64,000 nt of DNA from Rivularia sp. PCC 7116 (GTDB lineage: Bacteria; Cyanobacteriota; Cyanobacteriia; Cyanobacteriales; Nostocaceae), in assembly GCF_000316665.1 (NCBI RefSeq), contig NC_019678.1, positions 5,890,001-5,954,000 of the forward strand. The letters are read 5' to 3'. The position numbers were made by a program, and so were the translations under genes. The notes under the pieces were generated by a model. That model did not search any database. It had not been told where the DNA came from and was given only the letters and a program-made list of their open reading frames with translations. This document shows positions 52,880 through 61,634 of this stretch, in pieces (the first letter of the stretch is position 1; every line of letters begins with the position of its first letter).

Positions 52880-54772
52880 GTGTCATCGTCTTCTCAAATT
52901 CGCGTTCAGCAAGTTGAATCTACCTCTTCCCAAACTTCTTTAACCGAATCAAATCATTTTCCAAAACGTGCTAGTGGCGGTTTTGCATTAATTGATAGCT
53001 TAAAACGTCATGGCGTTGAGCATATCTTTGGTTATCCTGGTGGTGCTATTTTACCGATTTATGATGATTTATATAGAGATGAAGCCAGTGGTGGCATCAA
53101 GCATATTTTAGTTAGGCACGAACAAGGTGCATCTCATGCTGCGGATGGTTACGCTCGCGCTACTGGTAAAGTAGGTGTTTGTTTTGGTACTTCGGGGCCG
53201 GGTGCAACCAATTTAGTTACCGGCATTGCTACCGCTCATATGGATTCGGTGCCGATGGTTGTAATTACCGGACAAGTCTCGCGAGCGGCAATTGGTACGG
53301 ATGCGTTTCAAGAAACCGATATTTACGGGATTACGCTACCAATTGTTAAACATTCCTACGTAGTACGCGACCCTAGAGATATGGCGCGAATTGTCGCCGA
53401 AGCCTTTCATATCGCTCTCAGCGGTCGTCCGGGACCTGTTTTAATTGACGTTCCCAAAGATGTAGCCTTTGAGGAATTTGATTACACTCCTGTAGAACCT
53501 GGCTCGGCGAAATTACCCGGTTATCGTCCCACGGTGAAGGGAAATCCCCGGCAGATTAATGCAGCGATTCAACTGATTCGCGAAAGTCGTCGTCCTCTTT
53601 TGTATGTCGGAGGTGGTGCAATTACTTCCGGCGCTCACGAGGAAGTTAAACAGCTAGCGGAATTATTCTCGATTCCCGTTACCACTACATTGATGGGTAT
53701 CGGAGCTTTCGACGAACATCATCCGCTTTCCTTGTCAATGTTGGGAATGCACGGTACCGCATATGCGAACTTTGCAGTTACAGATTGCGATTTATTGATT
53801 TGCGTTGGTGCAAGATTCGATGACAGGGTAACGGGTAAGTTAGATGAATTTGCTTCCCGTGCCAAGGTAATTCACATCGATATAGATCCGGCAGAAGTTG
53901 GTAAAAACCGCGTTCCTGAAGTGCCGATTGTTGGGGATGTGAAAACAGTTTTAATCAAATTATTGCGTCGATGTGAAGAAAGAAATATTAAGCAAGCACC
54001 ACAGCAAACTCAAGAGTGGTTGAGCTTAATTAACCGTTGGAAGGAAGAATATCCTTTAGTAGTACCGCATCATGCTGATAGCGTTTCTCCTCAAGAAGTG
54101 ATCGGTGAAATTGCCCGTCAAGCTCCTTATGCTTACTGCACTACAGATGTGGGGCAGCATCAAATGTGGGCGGCACAATTCCTCAAAAATGGTCCCCGTC
54201 GCTGGATTTCTAGCGCCGGTTTGGGAACAATGGGTTTTGGTGTTCCGGCTGCAATGGGTGTAAAAGTAGCATTCCCCGATGAAGAAGTTATTTGTATTAG
54301 TGGTGATGCTAGTTTCCAAATGAACTTGCAAGAATTGGGAACTCTGGCGCAGTACGGAATAAATGTCAAAACCGTAATTATTAACAACGGTTGGCAAGGA
54401 ATGGTGCGTCAGTGGCAGCAGGCATTTTTCGGCGAGCGTTATTCTAATTCCAATATGGAAGTAGGAATGCCGGATATCGAATTGCTGTGTCAAGCTTACG
54501 GTATCAAAGGCATGGTAATTGAAAAGCGAGAGCAGCTTGAAGATGCTATAGCCGAAATGATTGCTCATGACGGCCCAGTTGTGATAAATGCTCGCGTTAC
54601 CAAAGACGAAAATTGCTATCCAATGGTAGGCCCCGGAAAGAGCAATGCTCAAATGGTTGGTTTAGCCAAGCAGCCACCGAAAGCTATTCAAGAACCCGTT
54701 TATTGCAGCAATTGCGGCGCTAAAAACACTGCTGCAAACAATTTCTGTCCCGAATGCGGAACTAAGCTGTAA
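52880..54772 (+). CDS. ilvB: Acetolactate synthase catalytic subunit with C-terminal zinc ribbon
   Basis: 630 residues, GTG start (no ATG gives the full N-terminus). Thiamine-diphosphate motifs are intact: [20 protein letters not shown] and [14 protein letters not shown] followed by the NN of the ThDP fold, and [20 protein letters not shown]. It catalyses the first common step of valine, leucine and isoleucine synthesis. Residues 608-630 form an added zinc ribbon (YCSNCGAKN...FCPECGTKL) with two CxxC pairs, an unusual tail for this enzyme. The regulatory small subunit (ilvH) is not in the window. The N-terminal 30 residues are Ser/Thr-rich. Confidence 0.93.
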   Translation: MSSSSQIRVQQVESTSSQTSLTESNHFPKRASGGFALIDSLKRHGVEHIFGYPGGAILPIYDDLYRDEASGGIKHILVRHEQGASHAADGYARATGKVGVCFGTSGPGATNLVTGIATAHMDSVPMVVITGQVSRAAIGTDAFQETDIYGITLPIVKHSYVVRDPRDMARIVAEAFHIALSGRPGPVLIDVPKDVAFEEFDYTPVEPGSAKLPGYRPTVKGNPRQINAAIQLIRESRRPLLYVGGGAITSGAHEEVKQLAELFSIPVTTTLMGIGAFDEHHPLSLSMLGMHGTAYANFAVTDCDLLICVGARFDDRVTGKLDEFASRAKVIHIDIDPAEVGKNRVPEVPIVGDVKTVLIKLLRRCEERNIKQAPQQTQEWLSLINRWKEEYPLVVPHHADSVSPQEVIGEIARQAPYAYCTTDVGQHQMWAAQFLKNGPRRWISSAGLGTMGFGVPAAMGVKVAFPDEEVICISGDASFQMNLQELGTLAQYGINVKTVIINNGWQGMVRQWQQAFFGERYSNSNMEVGMPDIELLCQAYGIKGMVIEKREQLEDAIAEMIAHDGPVVINARVTKDENCYPMVGPGKSNAQMVGLAKQPPKAIQEPVYCSNCGAKNTAANNFCPECGTKL

Positions 54773-54810
54773 TCAGTTATCAGTTAACAGTAATCAGTTA
54801 CCACTAGGTT

Positions 54811-54921
54811 CGCTGGTTCCCAGTCTCTGGCTGGGAACCTATTAAATGAAGGCTCTGCCTTCTTCCCAAGACTTGAGGCAGAGCCTCTGAAAATGCATTA
54901 CAAGGCAGAGCCTTGTAACGA
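54811..54921. repeat. GGCAGAGCC repeat, second copy
   Basis: GGTTCCCAGTCTCTGGCTGGGAACC hairpin followed by AAGGCTCTGCCTT, GAGGCAGAGCCTC and AAGGCAGAGCCTT palindromes. A relative is at 39791-39893. Confidence 0.7.
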
Positions 54922-54935
54922 GTAAAAACGACTAT

Positions 54936-54973
54936 AATTACCAATTACCAATTACCCATTACCAATTATCAAT
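54936..54973. repeat. AATTACC heptamer array
   Basis: Five heptamers (AATTACC/CATTACC) run into the start codon of the potC-type gene. Confidence 0.65.
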
Positions 54974-55781
54974 GAATATATCTCCACCGAAGAAAAAACT
55001 GCATATCGGATGGCAGGGGGTTTTCTCGCTACTTATGTATGTTGTCATGTATCTTCCCATAGCAGTACTAGCTTTTTATAGTTTTAATCAATCGCCTTAT
55101 AGTGGCACTTGGAAAGGATTTACCTGGGAATGGTATGAAAAATTGTTCGGGGATGAGCGTATTCTATCGGCTTTACAAAATAGTTTGATAGTTGCTTTTA
55201 GTTCTGTAGGTATTGCTGCGGTACTGGGAACTTTGATGGCTGTAGGTTTAGCGCGTTATCGCTTTCCTCTTAAGGGTTTATATAGGGGAATGTCTTATTT
55301 GCCGTTGATTATCCCCGATATTGCGATCGCGGTGGCAACTTTGGTATTTTTGGCGGCGTTTGCAATACGTCTGAGTGTATGGACTATCATTGCTGCTCAT
55401 GTGGTATTTTGTTTGGCATATATAGGTCTTGTTGTTTCTTCTCGATTAACTAATTTAGATCCTCATTTAGAAGAAGCTGCCTTAGATTTGGGAGCTACGC
55501 CTTTTCAAGCTTTTATTAAAGTATTATTGCCGCAATTAATGCCGGGAATTATTGCTGGTTGTTTGTTGGCTTTTGTGTTGAGTCTAGATGACTTTCTAAT
55601 CGCTAGTTTTACAGCTGGTAGCGGTTCAAATACTTTACCGATGGAAATTTTTAGCCGTATTAGAACGGGTGTAAAACCAGACATTAATGCTTTGAGTGTA
55701 ATCTTAATTATAGTCTCTGCAATTGTTGCTTTTGTCGCCGAATCAATTCGTAATCGGGCAGATTCTGTGCATAGTAATTGA
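54972..55781 (+). CDS. potC: Spermidine/putrescine-type ABC permease, PotC-like
   Basis: 269 residues with six spans. The EAA loop EEAALDLGATPFQAFIKVLL is the coupling site to the ATPase, and the N-terminal YVVMYLPIAVLAFYSFNQSP and the LSLDDFLIASFTAGSGSNTL segment are typical of PotC/PotI. It should be the second permease subunit of a polyamine importer. PotA, PotB and PotD genes are not adjacent: it is preceded by ilvB and repeats and followed by a gap. So it may be a lone subunit or belong to a system encoded elsewhere. No ribosome-binding site is obvious because heptamers precede the ATG. Confidence 0.88.
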   Translation: MNISPPKKKLHIGWQGVFSLLMYVVMYLPIAVLAFYSFNQSPYSGTWKGFTWEWYEKLFGDERILSALQNSLIVAFSSVGIAAVLGTLMAVGLARYRFPLKGLYRGMSYLPLIIPDIAIAVATLVFLAAFAIRLSVWTIIAAHVVFCLAYIGLVVSSRLTNLDPHLEEAALDLGATPFQAFIKVLLPQLMPGIIAGCLLAFVLSLDDFLIASFTAGSGSNTLPMEIFSRIRTGVKPDINALSVILIIVSAIVAFVAESIRNRADSVHSN

Positions 55782-56185
55782 TCGCGATAAACCGAATTTG
55801 CAATGATTGCAGATGTAGGGTGCTGTGACACTTTGATTAATGAAGGAACGTATTAATAATGTTTTGAGTGTCACGCACCAACCGGGCATTGTGACAATTG
55901 CGTAAGTCCTATTTATAAGAATGTCGAAAAATATATAAAAAATTAGTTAAAAAATCTTTAATTTCTTTACAATTGATGCTTTTAAAAAACCGTAATTTTA
56001 CTGTAATACTTGTTATTCAGTCAAAAGATAGAGTTTGCATATAATAAGTATTTTCAGCAAACGCACCGATGGCGATTAAACAATAACACCAATAGACTGT
56101 CAATAATATCATTTTCTCTGAACTCTGCGGAAAATGAGCTATAAAAAATATTTTTTACTCTTTTTTACAGGCCAAGCATCTTTTT
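55782..56185. other. Intergenic region with inverted-repeat element
   Basis: Contains the repeat at 55815-55879 and a solo TTGCGTAAGTCCT end near 55899. The rest is AT-rich with no coding signal and should hold the promoter of the downstream operon. Confidence 0.45.
55815..55879. repeat. GTAGGGTGCTGTGACAC...GTGTCACGCACC element
   Basis: 65 bases, inverted relative to the copy at 10213-10276; the ends are almost identical. Confidence 0.75.
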
Positions 56186-56914
56186 ATGGCTAAGAAAAAT
56201 AAATCACTTTTTAAATTCACACTTTTAGCAATCGGTTGTTTGTTTACCATTTCTTTAATTCCTATCTGGATAAGTCCAGCCCAAGCTCGGATTAAATTTA
56301 TACCACCAGTAACATCAGCACCGGAGGAAAATGCTTCCACTAGCGGCGCTTCCCGCGATATAGGTAGCTGCGCTATTGCTAAGGTTAGTAGCAAAAATAC
56401 GTCAATTGTCAAACTTTTACCTAAATCGAATATAGGTTTAACTGCTAAGCAGCGTCCATCGATAATGGTTTATGTTCCTGCTACTACTGCCCGAAAAGCA
56501 TTTTTTAGCATTCAGGATGAAAACTTTAACCATCACTATCAAGCAACTTTAGATTTACCTGAGGAAGCTGGAATAATGGAAATTAAACTTCCTGCTTCCG
56601 CTCCGGTATTGGCAACTGGTAAAAAATATCAATATTCTTTGGCTATGATTTGTGGCGAATATTTAGAACCAGACGATCAATTAATTAGCGGTTGGATTGA
56701 GCGGGTTGAATCAAAAGGAAATATGCTCAACCAAAAAGTTTCTGTAGAGTTAGCATCAGAACTCGCAGGGGAAGGTATGTGGTACGATGCGCTTTCAACT
56801 CTAGCAGAATTAAGAAAATCCCAGCCATCGAATCAATATGTGGCGAATTCTTGGCAGCAACTGTTGAATTCTGTGGGTTTAGATGAAATCGCTCAAGAAT
56901 CAATAGTCAATTAA
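56186..56914 (+). CDS. DUF928 exported protein
   Basis: 242 residues. A signal peptide (LLAIGCLFTISLIPIWISPA) ends near QARI. The mature domain carries the DUF928 landmarks RPSIMVYVPATTARKAFFSI, LPEEAGIMEIKLPASAPVL and ISGWIERVE, then a short TPR-like helical C-terminus (LASELAGEGMWYDALSTLAE). DUF928 proteins occur mostly in cyanobacteria directly upstream of CHASE2 kinases, as here (11-base gap), so it may be a periplasmic partner of the CHASE2 sensor. The mechanism is unknown. First gene of a three-gene operon. Start ATG at 56186. Confidence 0.88.
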   Translation: MAKKNKSLFKFTLLAIGCLFTISLIPIWISPAQARIKFIPPVTSAPEENASTSGASRDIGSCAIAKVSSKNTSIVKLLPKSNIGLTAKQRPSIMVYVPATTARKAFFSIQDENFNHHYQATLDLPEEAGIMEIKLPASAPVLATGKKYQYSLAMICGEYLEPDDQLISGWIERVESKGNMLNQKVSVELASELAGEGMWYDALSTLAELRKSQPSNQYVANSWQQLLNSVGLDEIAQESIVN

Positions 56915-56925
56915 TATAAATTGCG

Positions 56926-59658
56926 ATGTGGTCAAAGTTTAAAGCTTTTTTATGGCAATGGCGTATATCGGCAATTACAACTCCAACTGTGGCTTTGGCT
57001 GTAATTGCAGCTAGTACCGCAGGATGGTTTCAGCTTCTAGAGTGGACTGCTCTAGAGCATTTTTTTGCGATGCGTCCTTCAGAACAGTCAGAAAAGCGGA
57101 TTTTAATAGTCACTATTGACGAACAGGACATCACTAAGATAGGTAAGTGGCCAATTCCAGATATTGATTTAGCTAATGCTTTAAAAAAACTCAATCAGTA
57201 TCAGCCAGCAGCTATTGGTATAGATATTTATCGAGATTTACCAGTGGAACCCGGTCATCAGGAACTAGTTAAGGTGATGCAGACCACATCAAATTTAGTT
57301 GGAGTCAAGAAAATGTTAGGGGAAAAAGTTGCACCATCCCCTACTTTATCTGAACTCGATCGAGTCGCTCTTGCAGATTTACTGTTAGATACAGATGGTA
57401 AGATTCGACGAGCTTTACTATTTGCCGGAGATGAAAATGGTAATACTTTTGTGGGTTTAGCCGCTTATTTAAGTATTTTATACTTAGAAAATAAAGGTAT
57501 TGAATTAGCGAGCGATGCAGAAGGTAAATCTATAAAATTCGGCAATGCAATTACTTACGCCCTAAATGGAGACGAATTTGCTTACCGTGGTGCGGATGTA
57601 AATGGATACCAAATTTTACTTAACTTTCGTAATTTAGATAAAAGCTTTGATACCGTCACTTTGCGAGATGTATTATCGGGACGTGTATCTGAAGAACAAG
57701 TGCGATCGCGCATCGTATTGATAGGTACGACGGCTAAAAGTGCCAATGATTTTCATAATGTGGGCTATGCTCGTAATCTGAAAAATAATGATGTTCGCAT
57801 GGCTGGTGTAGAAATTCACGCTCATATAATCAGCCAAATTTTGAGTGCGGCATTAGATGAAAGGGCAATGCTAAATATCGTATCTTCTCAAGGGGAATGG
57901 CTGTGGGTTTTTGTTTGGTCTTTTGTTGGTAGTTGTGTTAGCTGGCGATTGTTACAGATTAATACTCACCGGAAGCGAGCATTTTGGGGATTGCCGGTAG
58001 CGGGCATATGCATTTGTGCCGGTATTTTGATGATTAGCAGTTATGGCAGCTTTATTATCGGCTGGTGGATTCCTTCTGTTTCTCCCTTTATTGCTTTGTT
58101 TAGTTCGGCAATTATAGTGGGTAATTTTCATAAGCAGTGGCTGTTGAAGCAGGCTAACGAAAAGTTACAGGAATACTCTCGTACTTTAGAAGTAAAGGTA
58201 GAAGCAAGAACAAAAGAATTAGTTGCCGCGAAAGAAGCTGCGGACGTTGCTTCCCAAGCTAAAAGTGAGTTTTTAGCAAATATGAGTCATGAATTGCGAA
58301 CACCTTTAAATGGTATTTTGGGTTACGCACAGATATTGCGACGCTCGGAGAATATTGGTAAATCCGAACTCGATGGTGTAGGAATTATCTATCAGTGCGG
58401 TTCTCATTTATTGACTTTAATTAACGATATTTTAGATTTATCAAAGATAGAGGCTCGCAAACTAGAATTACATAATAGCGATTTCAATTTTTCTACGTTT
58501 TTAATTGGAGTTGCCCAAATATGCCGTATCCGTGCCCAGGAAAAAGGTATTGAGTTTGATTATCAGCTAGATGCACAACTTCCTGCAACTGTTCGAGCTG
58601 ATGAAAAGCGATTGCAGCAAGTCTTGCTTAATTTATTAGGAAATGCAATTAAGTTTACTGAATCTGGTGGAGTAACTTTTTCTATTCAAGTAATAGAGAA
58701 GAAATTAGACATAGATATTTATAAAATTCGCTTTGAAATTATCGACAGCGGCGTGGGAATGACACCAGAGCAAGTAAAGAAAATATTCTTACCTTTTGAA
58801 CAAGTAGGAGATAAACATAAAAAAACAGAAGGTACGGGATTGGGATTGGCAATTAGTCGCAAAATTACTGAGTTAATGGGTAGTGGAATTAAGGTAGAAA
58901 GTAATTTGGGTGAGGGTAGTAAATTTTGGTTTGATGCCGACTTAAATTTAGGCGAGGAGGTAAATAAGGAAAATACTAATTTATCTAATACAAAAATTAC
59001 CGGTTTTAAAGGCGATAAACACAACATTCTAATTGTGGACGATCAATGGGAAAATCGCTCTATTATTATCAATTATTTGCATAACATTGGCTTTAGCTGC
59101 TTTGAAGCCAGTAACGGTAAGGAGGCTTTACGAAAACTCGAAAGTATCAAACCAGATTTGATTTTAACTGACATATCTATGCCGCAAATGGATGGCTTAG
59201 AAATGATGCAAATTGTTAGAGGCTATCCAGAAATGAATAACTTACCAATTGTGGTTTGTTCCGCTAGTGTTTTTGAAGCTGATGTGAATCAAAGTTTAGC
59301 TGCTGGAGCAAATGAATTTTTAGCAAAACCGGTACAGATTGATAAGTTATTAACAATTTTACACAACTATTTACAATTGGAGTGGACTTATGTCAAAACT
59401 GAACATAAGGAGCAATATTCTTTAAATGAAGCACCTCTCAACAAAGAAATAGTTATTCCAAGTGCGGCAGAAATGAACAAATTATTTGATTTAGCTATGC
59501 GAGGAAATGTTAATGCTATCTTGCATTTATTAGATGAGTTAGAAAGTTCGGATGATAAATTTAAACCTTTCGTAGCTAAAGTTCGACAACTTGCCGATAA
59601 TTTTCAATTTAAACAAATTAGACAATATATAAAATCTTTTCAAATTGAAAAAATATAA
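56926..59658 (+). CDS. CHASE2 hybrid sensor histidine kinase
   Basis: 910 residues. An N-terminal span precedes a periplasmic CHASE2 domain (about 30-300; [56 protein letters not shown]). Three further spans (about 325-400) are followed by a coiled coil, HisKA with H-box [20 protein letters not shown] (His455), HATPase with TGLGLAI, and a receiver domain with phospho-acceptor Asp749 in [14 protein letters not shown] 70-residue helical tail follows that lacks an HPt histidine. It should sense an extracellular signal and start a phosphorelay. The next gene, a REC-kinase, starts two bases after its stop. Confidence 0.92.
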   Translation: MWSKFKAFLWQWRISAITTPTVALAVIAASTAGWFQLLEWTALEHFFAMRPSEQSEKRILIVTIDEQDITKIGKWPIPDIDLANALKKLNQYQPAAIGIDIYRDLPVEPGHQELVKVMQTTSNLVGVKKMLGEKVAPSPTLSELDRVALADLLLDTDGKIRRALLFAGDENGNTFVGLAAYLSILYLENKGIELASDAEGKSIKFGNAITYALNGDEFAYRGADVNGYQILLNFRNLDKSFDTVTLRDVLSGRVSEEQVRSRIVLIGTTAKSANDFHNVGYARNLKNNDVRMAGVEIHAHIISQILSAALDERAMLNIVSSQGEWLWVFVWSFVGSCVSWRLLQINTHRKRAFWGLPVAGICICAGILMISSYGSFIIGWWIPSVSPFIALFSSAIIVGNFHKQWLLKQANEKLQEYSRTLEVKVEARTKELVAAKEAADVASQAKSEFLANMSHELRTPLNGILGYAQILRRSENIGKSELDGVGIIYQCGSHLLTLINDILDLSKIEARKLELHNSDFNFSTFLIGVAQICRIRAQEKGIEFDYQLDAQLPATVRADEKRLQQVLLNLLGNAIKFTESGGVTFSIQVIEKKLDIDIYKIRFEIIDSGVGMTPEQVKKIFLPFEQVGDKHKKTEGTGLGLAISRKITELMGSGIKVESNLGEGSKFWFDADLNLGEEVNKENTNLSNTKITGFKGDKHNILIVDDQWENRSIIINYLHNIGFSCFEASNGKEALRKLESIKPDLILTDISMPQMDGLEMMQIVRGYPEMNNLPIVVCSASVFEADVNQSLAAGANEFLAKPVQIDKLLTILHNYLQLEWTYVKTEHKEQYSLNEAPLNKEIVIPSAAEMNKLFDLAMRGNVNAILHLLDELESSDDKFKPFVAKVRQLADNFQFKQIRQYIKSFQIEKI

Positions 59659-59660
59659 TT

Positions 59661-60977
59661 ATGAATTATTTAGAGCAGGCAATTATTTTAATTGTCGATG
59701 ATAACCCAACAAATCTTAAAGTGCTATCTGGAGCCATCGCTGATTCTGGATGGGAAATACTAGTGGCGACTGATGGAGAAAGTGCTGTCGAGCAAGCTGA
59801 ATATGCCAAACCAGATTTGATTTTGTTAGATGTCATGATGCCGGGAATCGATGGATTTGAAACTTGCAACCGACTCAAACAAAATCCTGCAACTCATGAA
59901 ATCCCGATAATTTTTATGACAGCACTTGCTGATACGGTAGATAAAGTAAAAGGTCTTTCTTTAGGTGCTGTAGACTATATTACCAAGCCTTTTCAGACAG
60001 AAGAAGTATTGGCGCGGGTGAACGTACATTTAAAGATACACTTTTTGAACGAGCAATTAGCCCAGCAGAAAAATAACTTAGAAATACGAGTAGAGCAGCG
60101 CACGGAAGAATTAAAAACCGCTCTATCGGAGCTACAAGAATCTCAGTTACAGTTAGTGCAAACAGAAAAAATGTCCGCTTTAGGCGAATTAGTTGCTGGA
60201 GTTGCTCATGAAATCAATAATCCTGTCAGTTTTATTGATGGTAATCTAGAATTTTTAGAAGAAAATACATCCGATATCATCAAGCATTTACGACTTTATC
60301 AAAATCACTACCCCAACCCACATTCTGAAATTTTAAAAGATGCAGAAGATATTGAGTTAGGTATCTTAATTGAAGATATACCTCAGATTATTTCTTCTAT
60401 GAAAATAGGAGTAGAGCGTATTGGTAATATCAGTAATAGTTTGCGAAGTTTCTCTCGTACTGATTGTTCGTTAAAAGTCGCTTGTGATATTCATGAAGGT
60501 ATTGACAGCACTTTAATGATTCTCAAGCATCGCTTGAAAGCTAGCAATAAAAGACCAGAAATTAAAGTAGTCAAAGATTATGCAGAACTACCTTTAGTTT
60601 ATTGCTATTCCGGTCAATTAAATCAAGTATTTATGAATATTATTTCTAATTCTATAGATGCTTTAGATGAATATAACAGCCACTTTTCTTATGAAGAGAA
60701 AAAGAAAAATCCTCACCAGATTTTGATTAAAACCAAATTCGATTTAGATAGCGATATAGTTACTATTTATTTTAAAGACAATGGTCCTGGAATACCAGAA
60801 GATATTTTCAAAAGTATATTTGAACAATTTTTTACGACAAAAAGCGTAGGAAAAGGAACCGGATTGGGATTATCGATAAGCAGGCAGATTATAGAAGAAA
60901 AGCATCAGGGTAAATTAAGCTGTAATTCTTCTCCTGGAGAAGGTACAGAATTTACTATTAAACTCCCGGTTGAATAA
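59661..60977 (+). CDS. Receiver-histidine kinase protein
   Basis: 438 residues. An N-terminal receiver domain ([12 protein letters not shown], Asp57 in [13 protein letters not shown], and Lys in YITKPF) is joined by a coiled coil to a kinase core: H-box [19 protein letters not shown] with His183, N-box [17 protein letters not shown], and [16 protein letters not shown]. There are no membrane spans, so it is cytoplasmic. Because it starts two bases after the CHASE2 hybrid kinase, the likely phosphate flow is from that kinase to the receiver here, controlling the second kinase; this is inference. Its kinase core is strikingly like that of the protein at 1517-3874. No output regulator follows. 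Confidence 0.92.
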   Translation: MNYLEQAIILIVDDNPTNLKVLSGAIADSGWEILVATDGESAVEQAEYAKPDLILLDVMMPGIDGFETCNRLKQNPATHEIPIIFMTALADTVDKVKGLSLGAVDYITKPFQTEEVLARVNVHLKIHFLNEQLAQQKNNLEIRVEQRTEELKTALSELQESQLQLVQTEKMSALGELVAGVAHEINNPVSFIDGNLEFLEENTSDIIKHLRLYQNHYPNPHSEILKDAEDIELGILIEDIPQIISSMKIGVERIGNISNSLRSFSRTDCSLKVACDIHEGIDSTLMILKHRLKASNKRPEIKVVKDYAELPLVYCYSGQLNQVFMNIISNSIDALDEYNSHFSYEEKKKNPHQILIKTKFDLDSDIVTIYFKDNGPGIPEDIFKSIFEQFFTTKSVGKGTGLGLSISRQIIEEKHQGKLSCNSSPGEGTEFTIKLPVE

Positions 60978-61634
60978 GTCGAACCAAAAAATAATCCCAT
61001 TGCTAATATTTTCAAATATCTTCAATCATTGATTTTCAAAATTGGTTATATTGCGAAATAGAATAATAATTACTTATTGATACTTACTTTTTAACAGCTA
61101 TATTTTATTTTTTGAGTTCTTTGCTCAACTTTGCAGCCTCGCAATCATATTACTATTACAGCAACAGGTAACAGGGGTAATATTGAAATTAATACCAATA
61201 CTCTTTTGGCGCTACAAAACAGCGGTATTACCGCAAATGTCGAGATATATTTCACAATAAAGTAATTATTTATGGATAAATAGTTTTGCTGGAAACGTAG
61301 CTATTAATTATCAAGGTATATTTGGTATTCAACAGCGACAACAATTTACTCTTCAAAGCGATATTACTGCAAGCTCTGAGTTGGGTGCTTCTTTTAGTAA
61401 TGTTGCTGAACTTAATACTCCAGGTATCAATCCTAATCAAGGTGTAAATAAGTTACCTTAGAAAAATTACTGATTTGAGTTCTATCAAGAATCTTTTCAA
61501 TAGTTTAAGTGATTTTATGGGATGAAATATCATTAAGGTGGGGTTATGCTAGTGGCGCGAGCTATCATTTAACATTTATCTCAAATTATCTCAGCCTTAC
61601 AGATAGTCATGAATGCATCTAAATATTGAAAGCA
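60978..61634. other. Intergenic region with adhesin debris
   Basis: 657 bases with a decayed haemagglutinin-type coding segment (61137-61461). The final 170 bases should hold the promoter of the CHAT gene. No intact frame. Confidence 0.5.
61137..61461 (+). pseudogene. Remnant of a filamentous haemagglutinin/TPS-type adhesin
   Basis: Two out-of-phase coding pieces remain. The first (from 61137) reads RNHITITATGNRGNIEINTN, then LLALQNSGITAN, and stops at TAA. The second ends at TAG 61459-61461 and reads GNVAINYQGIFGIQQRQQFT then LQSDITASSELGAS and NTPGINPNQGVNKLP. These are the typical C-terminal beta-helix repeats of cyanobacterial secreted two-partner (haemagglutinin-type) proteins. Frame breaks and loss of the N-terminus show decay. 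Such adhesin genes commonly lie next to exported TPR-CHAT genes, as here. Confidence 0.65.
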
